Shown here one piece after another: positions 48,661 to 58,701 of a DNA stretch of 64,000 nt (position 1 is its first letter; each line of letters begins with the position of its first letter). The position numbers were made by a program, and so were the translations under genes. The notes beneath the pieces are model-generated. The model saw nothing but the letters and a program-made list of their open reading frames with translations, did no database searches and had not been told where the DNA came from. The stretch is from Cytophagales bacterium WSM2-2 (GTDB lineage: Bacteria > Bacteroidota > Bacteroidia > Cytophagales > Cyclobacteriaceae). Location of the stretch: positions 3,832,001-3,896,000 of the forward strand of contig BNHL01000001.1 of assembly GCA_015472025.1 (NCBI GenBank), in the 5' to 3' direction.

Positions 48661-49853
48661 CATTTAAGGGAAATCATGATTGGGATAAACGCCTCAATGT
48701 AAGGCACTACACCAGTTCCATGAGTCTTACCAGGAAGGGGGGTGAAAGTAACCACAGAAGCAGAAGCCCCATTACTAATCAACTTATTATAAGTACTAAC
48801 CGAGTTTTGATAGGGCACAGTAATATCCGCATCACCATGGAACATGTACATTTTTTTTGTTGGCACCCAGTCGGTAAGAGAGTTTATATTGAAAGCGTCA
48901 ACAATGTATTTGTATTTCGAATTCGTGTCGATGGTAGAAAGCAAATCAGTATTTACGAGCTTGGGAATAGTATCATTCAAGATGGCGTTGATCTGATCGC
49001 CATTTTTATTGCCATCAAATAATCCCGGGATTACCGAAGCATACTTGGGTTGGAAGAAATCAGTAAGCGGTTGTGTCCAGTTGTAACTGGTTTTATAGGC
49101 CATGGCTACAAAGGCTAAAAAGAAAGGCTCATCGTATTTTGAAAGGCCAAAGAAATAGTTCTGCATTCCTTTGACATCGTAGCCGCCAGAGGACGGAAAT
49201 GAGGCGATCAAATTGAAATTCTCGAGTCCATTTTTTTCAATAGCCTTATGTGTAGCCATTGTCACGTAGCCTCCCTGAGAATATCCGGCAAGGAACAGGT
49301 TCCCGTTAAAGGAGACTTTCTTTTGAATGGCCAACTCCCTGGCAGCCTTCAGTAAATCGATCACAGAGCTCGCTGTAATGTCCTGGACGTAATAAGGGTG
49401 CATGACATCTGCTGAGCTTCCAAAACCTATGAAATCAGGGATCACCGCAATATATCCGGGTGACGCCATAGCAGAGTATAAAATTAATTCTGTGCTGTTC
49501 AAAGGAAGGACCGAGGGAGCTTCTGCATGCGAGGCAATTGTGCCATGGCTGAAGCACACCATGCCCACACTTGCAGTTGTTTGTGGCAAGATAACCAAGC
49601 CTGATGCGGTAATGGTTTTTCCAAGGTAGGTAGTCTTATAGGTGACAGAATACAGTTCCACATTATACTGCAGCAGGCTGGTGGATAGCTTTAACCCCGA
49701 CTGGCCGATGAATGACTTTAATTCTCCCGAGGTTCGTCCCAGTTGATCATTGGCGGTGACCAGCGTTACTGGTACGAACGTCTCTTCATGCTTGCTGCAT
49801 GCTATAAGAAATAGCAAAACACAAGCAAATACTATTTGCTTTTTGAAAATCAT
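48660..49853 (-). CDS. Alpha/beta-hydrolase lipoprotein (lipase-like)
   Basis: The protein has 397 residues. The signal ends in lipobox FLIAC. The nucleophile elbow GYSQGG and the motif MVCFSHGTIASHAEAPS fit secretory-lipase-like alpha/beta hydrolases; the acid is probably in HGDADITVP and the histidine in the KTHGTGVVP region. It probably acts on esters at the cell surface. It starts 30 bases downstream of the TonB receptor stop, so the two may form one transcript for uptake of an ester substrate (inference). Confidence 0.8.
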   Translation of the reverse strand: MIFKKQIVFACVLLFLIACSKHEETFVPVTLVTANDQLGRTSGELKSFIGQSGLKLSTSLLQYNVELYSVTYKTTYLGKTITASGLVILPQTTASVGMVCFSHGTIASHAEAPSVLPLNSTELILYSAMASPGYIAVIPDFIGFGSSADVMHPYYVQDITASSVIDLLKAARELAIQKKVSFNGNLFLAGYSQGGYVTMATHKAIEKNGLENFNLIASFPSSGGYDVKGMQNYFFGLSKYDEPFFLAFVAMAYKTSYNWTQPLTDFFQPKYASVIPGLFDGNKNGDQINAILNDTIPKLVNTDLLSTIDTNSKYKYIVDAFNINSLTDWVPTKKMYMFHGDADITVPYQNSVSTYNKLISNGASASVVTFTPLPGKTHGTGVVPYIEAFIPIMISLK

Positions 49854-49883
49854 AAACTAAAATTTAAACGCTCTTCGAGTCGC

Positions 49884-52800
49884 CTATTTAAACATTTGAT
49901 CGAACGTAACGCATACGTAATAAATAGCTCCGATATTCGGGCCTCCAAGACTCTGGAAATATTTCAGGTTAAAAATATTAGAGCCACCCACCTTAACAAC
50001 TGACTTGATTTGAGGCAGTCGGTAAGTAATCTGTGCATCGGTAGTCTGGAAGGCTGGTACAAATCCATTGGCAGGAGTTGTAAAAGATGACTGCCAGTAG
50101 AAAGAAGTCTGCCACCTCCAGGTGATATTAAATCCAATATTGTCTTTCACTTTCCTGTTTCCGAATGACACATTGAATTTATGCTCTGGCGTATTGAACT
50201 CGGATTGGAATTTATTTGGATCGGGTTGATTGATCAACTTATTCCAATTGTAGTTACCGCTCAGTGTATAACCCTTCCTAAAGCTATAAGTCAATCCGGC
50301 TGCAGATCCTTGCCCCGTTATCTGACTTGTGTAATTCGTATAAATCGAACCGGAATTCCCCGTAATCTGGCCTTGTGAGTTAAGAGCTAAGGCTGTTCCG
50401 TTAAGCAGCGTAGCATAATTCGGTGTACCATCGAGTGCACTGGATGCGTTGTAAGAATAACCGGGTGTATTTTGCTTTGAAATATCCGAAGTGAATTGAT
50501 CGGCAATCCTGAAATTGGTTTGAGTAATGAAATCGTTGTAGATGTTGTAATAATAGTTTACATCAATAAGAAGGCGATTATCAACAAGGCTCTTGAAACC
50601 GATTTCAATATTCTGCACTTTTTCAGGTTTCACGGGGTTCCAGGTATACTGTTGCAGTTTGCTTACGTTGACCGGATCGCCAATAGCAGCTTGCGTTGCA
50701 CCGGCATTAAATACTCCCGAGGAATAATCGACAACGGAATTTCCTTCGAACGAAAGATTTTGCCCGGTGTCGGAAGTTCTTAGAACATTATACTTACTGG
50801 CGTATTGAGGAAGTCCCCCAAGTAGTCTGGATGTAAGGATGCTCAGATCAATGTGCTGGGCTTGCGTAGAAGGAATCCGAAATCCTGTTTGATAGGAGAG
50901 ACGAATGTTGGAGTTCTCTCCGAGTTTATACAGTGCCGAAACACGAGGGTTAAATCTTCCTGCAAAATTCAGATTCTTATCATAACGACCAGATGCAGAC
51001 AGTTTCAGTTTCCTGTCGCTGAACCACTTGGCAGCGGAAAGGTAGGCACCATATTCAGTAATCTTAATAGGAGCGTCCTTATCAGCGAAAATGGTTCCGT
51101 TAGAACGAAGATCATATTGACGGAAACTTCCGCCAGCAATCAGCTCTATCGACTGAATCAGGTTCTTGAAATCATACTGAAACTCACCGTGATACATGCG
51201 AGTATGGTCTTGAAAGCGTGGTCCGTTAGGTACGGTTCCATTCATTGCTTGCGCTTTGAGTTGCTGAAATTGTGGTGAATTGGGATTAAGGATAAATTTA
51301 TCATCAACTGTTTGCCGTGCATATACGTTGGCGGCTTCCTGAATTTGCAATCTGTTCATTCCGGTTTGAGCCGCTAATTGCGCATCGCTCAAACTGTTGA
51401 TTTGGCCAGGCTGGAGGCCATGATTGTACAGATACCTCAGATATTCCGTTCCGTAGGTAGCCAGGTAACCCGAAACATCACTGAATACCGGATTGCCTGC
51501 ACTTACTGCAAGGTCATTGATACGCTTGGCCAGGAATTCTGTGATATACGAATCTCCCGAATCTTCAAACGTCCCATAAGCACGAACGTAAAAATTATCA
51601 CCACGCAATTGCAAGCGATGCTGTTCGATGCCAAAATTCTTTAGAGAATAGCGTTGTGCTCCCGTGTACACACTTGTTCCATACCCGCCATTGAAGAGGT
51701 AGCTCAACTCCATTTTGTCATTAAGGCGGTAATAAAGGCCCACATTGGCTTTCATGTTTTTTGCGTCATAACTGATCAGGTCTTTTTCCTTGTAGGGAGT
51801 TACTGAAGCAACGATACTCGGCAAATCTCCAGCAGCAGCGTACGTAAGCGCAGTAGTATGCGTGGGAACATCGAATACATTGTTGTAAGCAGTCGACCCT
51901 GATCCTCCTGCATTGTCTGCAAATAAACGCCAGCTTGAACTTAGTGGAAAGATGGCAAGGTTGATGGAAGCTTCATCTCCCATATAGTGCAATTTATCTG
52001 CTCCGGGATTAAAACTAAATCCAGCCGGAGTTCTTGCAATATTCCTGTCAGTTGCATCGGTTCCATGCCAGTCGTTGGCTTGCATGTAGGCGAAATTCAC
52101 CTTGAAGGCAAATTTGTTGTTGAATGATTTGGCGTAGCGAATCGCGCCATCGTACATCGGAGAGGTAGGAGCGTCAGCATTACTTCCCACATGGTTAACA
52201 CCTTGCTTGAAATAGGCACTCAAGCCCTGGTATTCAAATGCGTTTTTACTGTTCACCAACAACATTCCGTTAAAGGCATTAGGACCGTACAATGCGGAGG
52301 CGGCTCCCGGAATTAATTCAACACTTTCCACGTCAAGCTCGGAAGGACCATTCAGGTTTCCAATCGGAAAATTCAGGGCAGGAGCTTGTGTATCCATACC
52401 ATCGGTAAGCTGAACAAAACGAGTATTTCCGGTTGAACCGAATCCACGTGTGTTGATGATCTGAAAATTAATACTACTGGTTGTTACATCTACGCCTTTG
52501 AGGTTGGCAATACCTTTGTAGTAATTGTCTGATGCAGTATTTTGTACAGCAAGAATTCCCATCTTCTCGATTGATACGGGAGATTCCATTATTTTTTCTT
52601 CAACCCTCGATGCTGAAACAACCACTTCCTGTCCCAAGATGCTCGTCTCTTCCATTTTTATATCAACTGTGGATTGGTTAGTGATAGCTACATCCTGAGT
52701 TTTATAACCAACAAATGAAAACTGTAGAGTAAAGGGTGGGCTGTCACTAATTGAAAGTGAGTAATTTCCGTCTGCGTCACTGATCGTACCGATCACTTTT

Positions 52801-52934
52801 CCTTTTACAATGATGTTCACCCCGGCCATTCCGGCACCTTTATCATCTTTCACATTACCGGAGATCTTGGTCTGGGCAAAAACGACTGAACTGCATAAAA
52901 ATAGCAGAGCTAAACTCTTGTAGAATTTATCCAT
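49884..52934 (-). CDS. TonB-dependent outer-membrane receptor with CarboxypepD_reg domain
   Basis: The protein has 1016 residues. It has a signal peptide (LALLFLCSSVVFAQ), an N-terminal carboxypeptidase-regulatory-like domain (KISGNVKDDKGAGMAGVNIIVKG, about 22-105), then plug and beta-barrel (SVELIPGAASALYGPNAFNGML is the plug signature). It imports a large or complexed substrate using TonB energy. There is no SusD partner next to it, so it is not a classical PUL. A lipase-like lipoprotein gene follows. Substrate unknown. Confidence 0.92.
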   Translation of the reverse strand: MDKFYKSLALLFLCSSVVFAQTKISGNVKDDKGAGMAGVNIIVKGKVIGTISDADGNYSLSISDSPPFTLQFSFVGYKTQDVAITNQSTVDIKMEETSILGQEVVVSASRVEEKIMESPVSIEKMGILAVQNTASDNYYKGIANLKGVDVTTSSINFQIINTRGFGSTGNTRFVQLTDGMDTQAPALNFPIGNLNGPSELDVESVELIPGAASALYGPNAFNGMLLVNSKNAFEYQGLSAYFKQGVNHVGSNADAPTSPMYDGAIRYAKSFNNKFAFKVNFAYMQANDWHGTDATDRNIARTPAGFSFNPGADKLHYMGDEASINLAIFPLSSSWRLFADNAGGSGSTAYNNVFDVPTHTTALTYAAAGDLPSIVASVTPYKEKDLISYDAKNMKANVGLYYRLNDKMELSYLFNGGYGTSVYTGAQRYSLKNFGIEQHRLQLRGDNFYVRAYGTFEDSGDSYITEFLAKRINDLAVSAGNPVFSDVSGYLATYGTEYLRYLYNHGLQPGQINSLSDAQLAAQTGMNRLQIQEAANVYARQTVDDKFILNPNSPQFQQLKAQAMNGTVPNGPRFQDHTRMYHGEFQYDFKNLIQSIELIAGGSFRQYDLRSNGTIFADKDAPIKITEYGAYLSAAKWFSDRKLKLSASGRYDKNLNFAGRFNPRVSALYKLGENSNIRLSYQTGFRIPSTQAQHIDLSILTSRLLGGLPQYASKYNVLRTSDTGQNLSFEGNSVVDYSSGVFNAGATQAAIGDPVNVSKLQQYTWNPVKPEKVQNIEIGFKSLVDNRLLIDVNYYYNIYNDFITQTNFRIADQFTSDISKQNTPGYSYNASSALDGTPNYATLLNGTALALNSQGQITGNSGSIYTNYTSQITGQGSAAGLTYSFRKGYTLSGNYNWNKLINQPDPNKFQSEFNTPEHKFNVSFGNRKVKDNIGFNITWRWQTSFYWQSSFTTPANGFVPAFQTTDAQITYRLPQIKSVVKVGGSNIFNLKYFQSLGGPNIGAIYYVCVTFDQMFK

Positions 52935-53020
52935 GATTAAAAAATTTATTCCCTAAATCTACGTGAAAAACCAAACAAACTAACGCCCAGAAGGCTGATT
53001 TTTAGAAGAAAATTTGGAAA

Positions 53021-53353
53021 TCAGTTTTCGGTTTTTTGAACATGCACAGCTAATTTTTCGCATAGCGAATTGATCTCTGTGGCCATGCGTTCGTCACCGG
53101 TGGAAGTGAGTACACTCTGGGCAAGACCACCCAGGCAATCGATATAAAATCGTTTCATTTCATTCACCGGCATTTCTTTCGTCCACAGGTCAATGCGTAA
53201 TGTATTTTTTTGAACATGATCCCACAAAGAGATGCTGATTGATTTGGTATCTGAGAAACCTGTTTCTGGTTTGTCCGATGCATCCCATTGAATTTTTTCG
53301 GGAACGTTGCTTGCGTCAAGTTCTATTTTAAAATTGATTTCTGATTTTTTCAT
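53021..53353 (-). CDS. gldC: Gliding motility protein GldC
   Basis: The 110-residue protein matches GldC of gliding Bacteroidota: SEINFKIELDASNVPEKIQW, SISLWDHVQKNTLRIDLWTKEMPVNEMKRF and LCEKLAVHV. It has no signal peptide and is presumed cytoplasmic. GldC is not essential for the motor but is associated with gliding. This gene supports a gliding-type organism. It sits immediately after scoB on the same strand. Confidence 0.85.
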   Translation of the reverse strand: MKKSEINFKIELDASNVPEKIQWDASDKPETGFSDTKSISISLWDHVQKNTLRIDLWTKEMPVNEMKRFYIDCLGGLAQSVLTSTGDERMATEINSLCEKLAVHVQKTEN

Positions 53354-53363
53354 TGGTAGTTAT

Positions 53364-54023
53364 TCAATTCAGTTTCATTTCCGGAATTTCTCCCTCGATA
53401 ATGAGTTTCCCTTCAGTAGCATTTTTGATTTGGTCTACAGAAATTCCAGGTGCGCGTTCAAGCAACCTGAATGCGCCCTGAGGAAGAACATCCAGTACCG
53501 CCATATCGCTGACGATTTTCTTTACGCATTTCAGGCCTGTAATCGGCAACGTACATTTCTTGAGAAGTTTCGATGCTCCATCTTTACTGCAATGCTGCAT
53601 CGCAACAATTATATTCTTTGCGGATGCCACCAAATCCATGGCACCGCCCATACCCTTCACCATTTTGCCTGGCACTTTCCAGTTGGCAATGTCTCCAGAT
53701 TCGGAAACTTCCATTGCACCAAGAATAGTGAGGTCTACTTTTCCACTTCGGATCATACCAAAACTTTCTGCCGAAGAAAATAATGCGCTGCCAGGCATCA
53801 TGGTGATAGTTTGCTTTCCAGCATTGATCAAATCCGGGTCAACTTCGTTGTCTTTGGGGAACGGCCCGATGCCAAGTAAACCGTTTTCCGATTGAAGAAC
53901 GACATTGATGTTCTTAGGAATGTAATTGGCAACAAGCGTAGGAATTCCGATCCCCAGGTTGATGTACATTCCGTCTTTTACTTCTTGCGATATTCTTTTC
54001 GCGATTCCGACCTTATCCAACAT
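53364..54023 (-). CDS. scoB: 3-oxoacid CoA-transferase subunit B
   Basis: The protein has 219 residues from the ATG at 54023. A longer frame from 54107 is an artefact of reading through the inverted repeat and the upstream four-helix gene in another frame. The catalytic glutamate is in VVLQSENGLLGIGP. NYIPKNINVV precedes it, and GAMEVSESGDIANWKVPGKMVKGMGGAMDLV is typical. With ScoA it moves CoA between acyl-CoA and 3-oxoacids such as acetoacetate. It is separated from scoA by an inserted gene. Confidence 0.92.
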   Translation of the reverse strand: MLDKVGIAKRISQEVKDGMYINLGIGIPTLVANYIPKNINVVLQSENGLLGIGPFPKDNEVDPDLINAGKQTITMMPGSALFSSAESFGMIRSGKVDLTILGAMEVSESGDIANWKVPGKMVKGMGGAMDLVASAKNIIVAMQHCSKDGASKLLKKCTLPITGLKCVKKIVSDMAVLDVLPQGAFRLLERAPGISVDQIKNATEGKLIIEGEIPEMKLN

Positions 54024-54026
54024 AAT

Positions 54027-54049
54027 TGATTCGTTAATTCGTTGATTTG
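54027..54049. repeat. Left arm of a 23-base inverted repeat around the four-helix gene
   Basis: It reads TGATTCGTTAATTCGTTGAT plus TTG and is identical in 22 of 23 positions to the reverse complement of 54441-54463. It contains the stop codon of the four-helix gene and ends four bases from the scoB ATG. The word GTTAATTC (54033-54040) also recurs in direct orientation at 54464-54471. Confidence 0.8.
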
Positions 54050-54432
54050 AGGATTCGTTGATTATGGTTCTTTGACGTTGAAATGATTTTAGAGAGTATT
54101 TTTTCAATACTTAAAATCAACTCCAACAAAGTTTTACAGCGAGGAAAGCCTTCGGACTTATTACAAATCTCTAACCAATATTCTGTTTCGCCAGCTTCTT
54201 TAGCAGAAATCTTGATTTTGTGAATGAAGTCAGCTTTTGACTCTGCATTTTGCGCTTCTCTCACGTTAGCACCGATAGATGTACCGGATCTTATTAATTG
54301 ATTAGCTATTGCAAATTTTCGATTCTGTTCGAGTGATGTACAGTATTTCACGATTTCAAGTGCAAATTCAAAAGTCAACCTTACAATGAGATTCTCTTTT
54401 AAATCAGGATTATATTTTTTCAGTGCCTCCAT
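54034..54432 (-). CDS. Four-helix-bundle protein of the 23S rRNA IVS (IVP/S23) family
   Basis: The 132-residue helical protein has the family motifs LTFEFALEIVKYCTS, ANQLIRSGTSIGANVREAQNAESKADF and AKEAGETEYWLEIC. The family is named for ORFs in intervening sequences of 23S rRNA genes and is also widespread as single genes in Bacteroidota. It may bind RNA, but no activity is established. Here it separates scoA and scoB, and both ends lie in an inverted repeat, so it looks like an inserted cassette. Confidence 0.85.
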   Translation of the reverse strand: MEALKKYNPDLKENLIVRLTFEFALEIVKYCTSLEQNRKFAIANQLIRSGTSIGANVREAQNAESKADFIHKIKISAKEAGETEYWLEICNKSEGFPRCKTLLELILSIEKILSKIISTSKNHNQRILKSTN

Positions 54433-54440
54433 TTCATTAG

Positions 54441-54463
54441 CAAATCAACGAATTATCGAATCA
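54441..54463. repeat. Right arm of the inverted repeat around the four-helix gene
   Basis: It reads CAAATCAACGAATTATCGAA plus TCA and is the complement of the left arm at 54027-54049 with one mismatch. It lies between the scoA stop (54472-54470) and the four-helix gene ATG at 54432. Confidence 0.8.
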
Positions 54464-54469
54464 GTTAAT

Positions 54470-55165
54470 TCATTTAGTAATCGTTCTCTGCTCAATTCTT
54501 TTTTCATAGTTCTTCCCTTGAAAAATCCGATGAACAAAAATTCCAGGAGTATGAATTTCGTTTGGATTCAATTCACCGACCGGAACAAGCTCTTCAACTT
54601 CGGCAATAGTAATGTTCCCTGCTGTTGCCATCATAGGATTAAAATTTCGTGCGGTACCACGAAACACAAGATTACCTGAGGTGTCGCCTTTCCAGGCTTT
54701 TACAATTGAAAAATCGGCACGCAGCCATGATTCCATCAGATAAATCTTTCCATCAAACTCGCGTGTCTCTTTTCCTTCGGCCACCTCTGTGCCAACTCCG
54801 GCAGGAGTGAAGAAGGCAGGGATGCCTGCACCGCCTGCACGACAGCGTTCGGCCAACGTGCCCTGGGGGATCAATTCTACTTCAAGTTCTCCACTGAGCA
54901 ACTGGCGCTCAAACTCAGCATTTTCACCTACATAGGAGGAGATCATTTTTTTAACCTGCCGCGTTTTTAAGAGAAGGCCAATTCCAAAATCGTCTACACC
55001 TGCATTGTTGGAGATACAAGTGAGACCCTTAACGCCTTTTCGCAGCAGTGCTGTGATTGAATTTTCGGGGATGCCACATAATCCAAACCCGCCCAGCATT
55101 AGGACTGCATTGTCAGGAATGTCACGAACGGCATCATCTGCATCCTTTACTCTTTTGTCTATCAT
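54470..55165 (-). CDS. scoA: 3-oxoacid CoA-transferase subunit A
   Basis: The protein has 231 residues. The N-terminal [23 protein letters not shown] is the subunit A signature, along with [45 protein letters not shown] and [28 protein letters not shown]. It forms the enzyme with ScoB. It overlaps ribF by four bases upstream and is followed by the inserted four-helix gene. Confidence 0.93.
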   Translation of the reverse strand: MIDKRVKDADDAVRDIPDNAVLMLGGFGLCGIPENSITALLRKGVKGLTCISNNAGVDDFGIGLLLKTRQVKKMISSYVGENAEFERQLLSGELEVELIPQGTLAERCRAGGAGIPAFFTPAGVGTEVAEGKETREFDGKIYLMESWLRADFSIVKAWKGDTSGNLVFRGTARNFNPMMATAGNITIAEVEELVPVGELNPNEIHTPGIFVHRIFQGKNYEKRIEQRTITK

Positions 55166-56109
55166 AATTTTGCAAAAGTAATGTTTTGTAAAATCTTCTC
55201 GGACTCAATCTTGTCTGTGTGGAGTTGGACTTTCAGTTCTTCAAGGTCATTGAATTTTTTATCTCCACGAAGTAGTTGATGAAAATACACAGTCAGGCTT
55301 TCGCCATAAATTTCTTCTTTAAAATTGAAGATGTTGACTTCGATCACTCGCTTTGCGCCATTCACGGTGGGGCGTGGCCCGATGTACAGCATTCCCTTGA
55401 AAAACCGCTGCTCGTATTTTACGGTTACGGCATAAATGCCATCCGCAGGAATGAGTTTATAATGCGAATCGACATCAATATTGGCTGTTGGATAACCTAA
55501 CACGCGTCCAAGTTTATCGCCCTTCACTACTTGACCGGTGAGCGAGTAGGGTCTGCCGAGTAATTGTGTTGCTGTAACAAGGTCAGTGCTCTCGAGTGCT
55601 TTCCGGATTTTGGATGAACTGACACTGATATGATCAACATCCTGCCGTGGGATTTCTTCCACCTCGAACCCGTAAGCCGGTGCATTAATCTTTAATTGCT
55701 CGAAGCTTCCCTCGCGATTGTGGCCAAAGCGATGGTCGTAGCCAATCACTAGTTTTTTTGTACCGATTGTCTGGATGAGAATCTTTTGGATGAAATCGAG
55801 TGAGGTTAGCTGGGAAAATTCTTTCGTGAAAGCAATGCGAAGCAAGTGTTGTATTCCTTCCGCTTTCAATAACTCGGCTTTCTCTTCAAACGTATTGAGA
55901 AGTTTTAACGAGGTATTTTCAGGATGTAACACCATTTGTGGATGAGGCCAATAAGTGATGACCACGGTCTCACCTGAATTTTGTGCAGCGACCTCCTTCA
56001 GTCTATGAAGTATTTTTTGATGGCCCAAGTGCACACCATCAAATGTTCCGCTGGTCACGACAGCGTTGCTGAGACGACTAAAATCTTCAAGACTATGGTA
56101 AATTTTCAT
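55162..56109 (-). CDS. ribF: Bifunctional riboflavin kinase / FAD synthetase
   Basis: The protein has 315 residues. The N-terminal nucleotidylyltransferase part shows [16 protein letters not shown] and [15 protein letters not shown]; the C-terminal flavokinase part has [11 protein letters not shown] and [23 protein letters not shown]. It converts riboflavin to FMN and FAD. It overlaps truB by 17 bases. Confidence 0.95.
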   Translation of the reverse strand: MKIYHSLEDFSRLSNAVVTSGTFDGVHLGHQKILHRLKEVAAQNSGETVVITYWPHPQMVLHPENTSLKLLNTFEEKAELLKAEGIQHLLRIAFTKEFSQLTSLDFIQKILIQTIGTKKLVIGYDHRFGHNREGSFEQLKINAPAYGFEVEEIPRQDVDHISVSSSKIRKALESTDLVTATQLLGRPYSLTGQVVKGDKLGRVLGYPTANIDVDSHYKLIPADGIYAVTVKYEQRFFKGMLYIGPRPTVNGAKRVIEVNIFNFKEEIYGESLTVYFHQLLRGDKKFNDLEELKVQLHTDKIESEKILQNITFAKL

Positions 56110-56770
56110 TGGTTGGCAAAGGTAATTCAGGCAGCTGATCGATTGTCAGTGCATTTGTTAATTTAAATTCACCGATTCGCGTCCGACAGAGTTCCGCAAG
56201 ATAAGCGACCGTGCCCAGCGCCAGCCCAAAATCACGAACAAGGCTCCGGATGTATGTACCCTTGGAACATACAACTCTAAATGTAACCGAGGGCTTATCA
56301 ATAGAAGTGATCTCGAATTCACGGATCGTTATTTCCCGTGGTTTGAGTTCGGCTTCTTTTCCTTTGCGTGCCAATTCATAGGCTCTTTTTCCGTTTACTT
56401 TGATTGCTGAGTGCAGTGGGGGAACCTGCTGAATTGTTCCAATGAATTTTAAAACGGCCGAGTGAATGGCTTGCTCATCAATGTTGGAAATATCCTGTGA
56501 CTCGCTTACAGGTGTCTCCAGATCATGTGAGGGAGTAGACTGACCTAGTATCAGTTTTCCGGTGTACTCCTTTTCTTGCGCTTGAAACTCGTCAATGCGC
56601 TTAGTCAGTTTACCTGTACATATGATCAATAAGCCCGTGGCCAGAGGATCTAACGTACCTGCATGGCCAACCTTTTTTGTTTTAAGTCTATAGCGCAATT
56701 TATTTACGACATCAAACGATGTCCATCCCAACGGTTTGTTGATCAGCAAAACCTGCCCTGCCTGTTCCAT
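56093..56770 (-). CDS. truB: tRNA pseudouridine-55 synthase
   Basis: The 225-residue enzyme has its catalytic aspartate in GHAGTLDPLATGLLIICTG. LINKPLGWTSFDVVNKLR, PPLHSAIKVNGKRAYELAR and CSKGTYIRSLVRDFGLALG are all typical of TruB. The C-terminal PUA-like extension of long forms is absent, as is common in Bacteroidota. It overlaps uppP by one base. Confidence 0.95.
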   Translation of the reverse strand: MEQAGQVLLINKPLGWTSFDVVNKLRYRLKTKKVGHAGTLDPLATGLLIICTGKLTKRIDEFQAQEKEYTGKLILGQSTPSHDLETPVSESQDISNIDEQAIHSAVLKFIGTIQQVPPLHSAIKVNGKRAYELARKGKEAELKPREITIREFEITSIDKPSVTFRVVCSKGTYIRSLVRDFGLALGTVAYLAELCRTRIGEFKLTNALTIDQLPELPLPTNENLP

Positions 56771-57561
56771 TAGAATATGGCCAGACTTGCCCCAGAATAA
56801 TATAGCGCGAGAATAATGACGCCTACCGCAATCCGGTAATAGCCAAAGAATTTAAATCCGTATTTGGATACTACCAACATTAGTGACCGTATCGCCAAAA
56901 GGGCTACGATGAAAGCTATGGCATTGCCAATGCCCAAATTCAAAAGCTCGGACTGTGAAAATGAATTTCCGACTTTATAATACTTGTACAGTTTATAGGC
57001 GGTAGCAGCAAACATGGTAGGGACCGCGAGGAAAAAAGAGAATTCTGCAGCGGATTTAGCCGATAATTTTTGTGTGAGTCCGCCTAGAATGGTAGCTGCA
57101 GAGCGCGACACTCCGGGAATCATCGCGATACATTGAAAAAAACCAATCTTGAGAGCTGAAGGAATGGAAGGTTCAGATTGCTCTTCCGTTTTTTTGTTGA
57201 AGATTTTATCGAGGTACAAGAATACAATCCCGCCAAGGATCAACATAATGGCAACGACTTCCACACGTTCAAGCAGTGCATCAATGTAGTCATTGAGTAC
57301 AAAACCGATGATCGCTGCAGGAAGAAACGCTACAAGAAGCTTGATATAGAAATTGATGGATTGAAAGAATCTTTTCCAATACAAGACCAAAACAGATACA
57401 ATAGCACCCAACTGAATCGCTACGGTAAATGTCTTCACAAAAGGGTCTGAAGCGATTCCCATAAAAGAAGACACAATAATCATGTGGCCGGTGGAGGAGA
57501 CGGGCAAAAACTCGGTAATGCCCTCTACAATGGCCAGTACAATAGCCTCACCAACAGACAT
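56770..57561 (-). CDS. uppP: Undecaprenyl-diphosphatase
   Basis: The 263-residue integral membrane protein has the two BacA/UppP motifs [16 protein letters not shown] and [13 protein letters not shown] and about eight helices. It recycles the lipid carrier for peptidoglycan and other envelope polymers by removing one phosphate from undecaprenyl pyrophosphate. It shares one base with the small gene upstream. Confidence 0.95.
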   Translation of the reverse strand: MSVGEAIVLAIVEGITEFLPVSSTGHMIIVSSFMGIASDPFVKTFTVAIQLGAIVSVLVLYWKRFFQSINFYIKLLVAFLPAAIIGFVLNDYIDALLERVEVVAIMLILGGIVFLYLDKIFNKKTEEQSEPSIPSALKIGFFQCIAMIPGVSRSAATILGGLTQKLSAKSAAEFSFFLAVPTMFAATAYKLYKYYKVGNSFSQSELLNLGIGNAIAFIVALLAIRSLMLVVSKYGFKFFGYYRIAVGVIILALYYSGASLAIF

Positions 57562-57770
57562 TACTTCGTTTCTTTTTCAGGTGTATGTAAGATGGCGAAG
57601 ATCTCAATGATAAAACCGGTGAGAACGATGATCGGACCGAGGGTAAGGCCAAGGAACCCGAAACCATAGGGTTCTTTGTCCATGGTCATAATGGTGAATC
57701 CTATGATAAGAGCAACTACCCCGATGATCATCCACTGGTAATTCTTCCTTCCGAAAGGCAATTTTGTCAT
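57561..57770 (-). CDS. Small membrane protein, DUF3098-like
   Basis: The 69-residue protein has two membrane helices ([18 protein letters not shown] and [22 protein letters not shown]) and a basic N-terminus ([11 protein letters not shown]). It fits DUF3098, a Bacteroidota family of unknown function commonly found between ftsX and uppP. Its context suggests a role in the envelope or in cell division. Confidence 0.75.
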   Translation of the reverse strand: MTKLPFGRKNYQWMIIGVVALIIGFTIMTMDKEPYGFGFLGLTLGPIIVLTGFIIEIFAILHTPEKETK

Positions 57771-57777
57771 TTTGATT

Positions 57778-58671
57778 CTAGTAAAGTTCGTCCAAAGATA
57801 GCTTTAAATATTTATTTACCGCCCGGTAAGAACTGACAACTGCCACGATCAAACCCAGCAGGAGCAGGGATGCCATTAGTATCAAAAGGCGATCATTGTT
57901 CTGAACCAACTTGAGCTCTTCAATCCTTTTGGTAGCGAATGAAATCAGCCCCACCAGCATTCCCGATGCTATGACACCGGAAAACAAGCCGTGAATAGAT
58001 GCTCTGAAGAGAAACGGTCTTTGAATGAACCACTTTTTGGCGCCCACCAGCTGCATGCTTCGAATGAGAAAGCGTTGTGAAAATAAAGCGAGTCGGAGGG
58101 TGTTGTTGATCAATAGAACTACGATAACAAGCAAAACAGCAACAAGACCCATGAGTATTAATCCGATCCTGGTAATGTTCTGATTAATGGATTCGATCAG
58201 GTTTTCCTTATAGTCCACCTGGAAAACGCCGGCCATTTTTTCTACTTCTTGCTTTATACCCATCAGGCTTGCTTTGCTTTGATAAAGTTCACCGACTTGC
58301 AATAGGTAGGCATCGTGCAAAGGGTTTTCGCCCAGGAATTTCTTGAAATTTTCGCCCGTTTCCCGGATGAATTCCTTCTCCGCCTCCTCCTTGGAAACAA
58401 ACTTGACGGCATCATTCGTTTTCAAGACAAATGACTTTAGAGCCAACTGCTTTCCGATTTTCTCCCGTTCTTCCTTGGTAACACGACTGTTGAGATAAAC
58501 CTGTACCCGGATATTCTCCTTCACAATTTTCTCGAGCTCCTTTGAATAGATCACAAGAGCACCGAAAACACCAATGGCGAAAAGGGCAAGGGTAATACTG
58601 AATACCACACTGACGGAAGGGTAGCTGCCGAGCTTTTTCTTGCTTCCTTTGAATTTTACTTCCTGGTTCAT
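57778..58671 (-). CDS. ftsX: Cell-division permease-like FtsX
   Basis: The protein has 297 residues from the ATG at 58671; a TTG nine bases earlier is in frame. It has one N-terminal helix (VVFSITLALFAIGVFGALVIY), a large extracytoplasmic loop (about 45-165), and three C-terminal helices, the FtsX plan. FtsX with FtsE controls septal peptidoglycan hydrolases; no ftsE lies in this window. It stands upstream of the DUF3098 gene and uppP. Confidence 0.88.
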   Translation of the reverse strand: MNQEVKFKGSKKKLGSYPSVSVVFSITLALFAIGVFGALVIYSKELEKIVKENIRVQVYLNSRVTKEEREKIGKQLALKSFVLKTNDAVKFVSKEEAEKEFIRETGENFKKFLGENPLHDAYLLQVGELYQSKASLMGIKQEVEKMAGVFQVDYKENLIESINQNITRIGLILMGLVAVLLVIVVLLINNTLRLALFSQRFLIRSMQLVGAKKWFIQRPFLFRASIHGLFSGVIASGMLVGLISFATKRIEELKLVQNNDRLLILMASLLLLGLIVAVVSSYRAVNKYLKLSLDELY

Positions 58672-58701
58672 GGACGACAAAGATAAGCCAAGAGGTTAAA
58701 A

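Noticed and set aside
54024..54107. Extended N-terminus of ScoB
   Set aside because: It reads the inverted repeat and the end of the four-helix gene in another frame; ScoB proteins begin near MLDKVGIAKRI.
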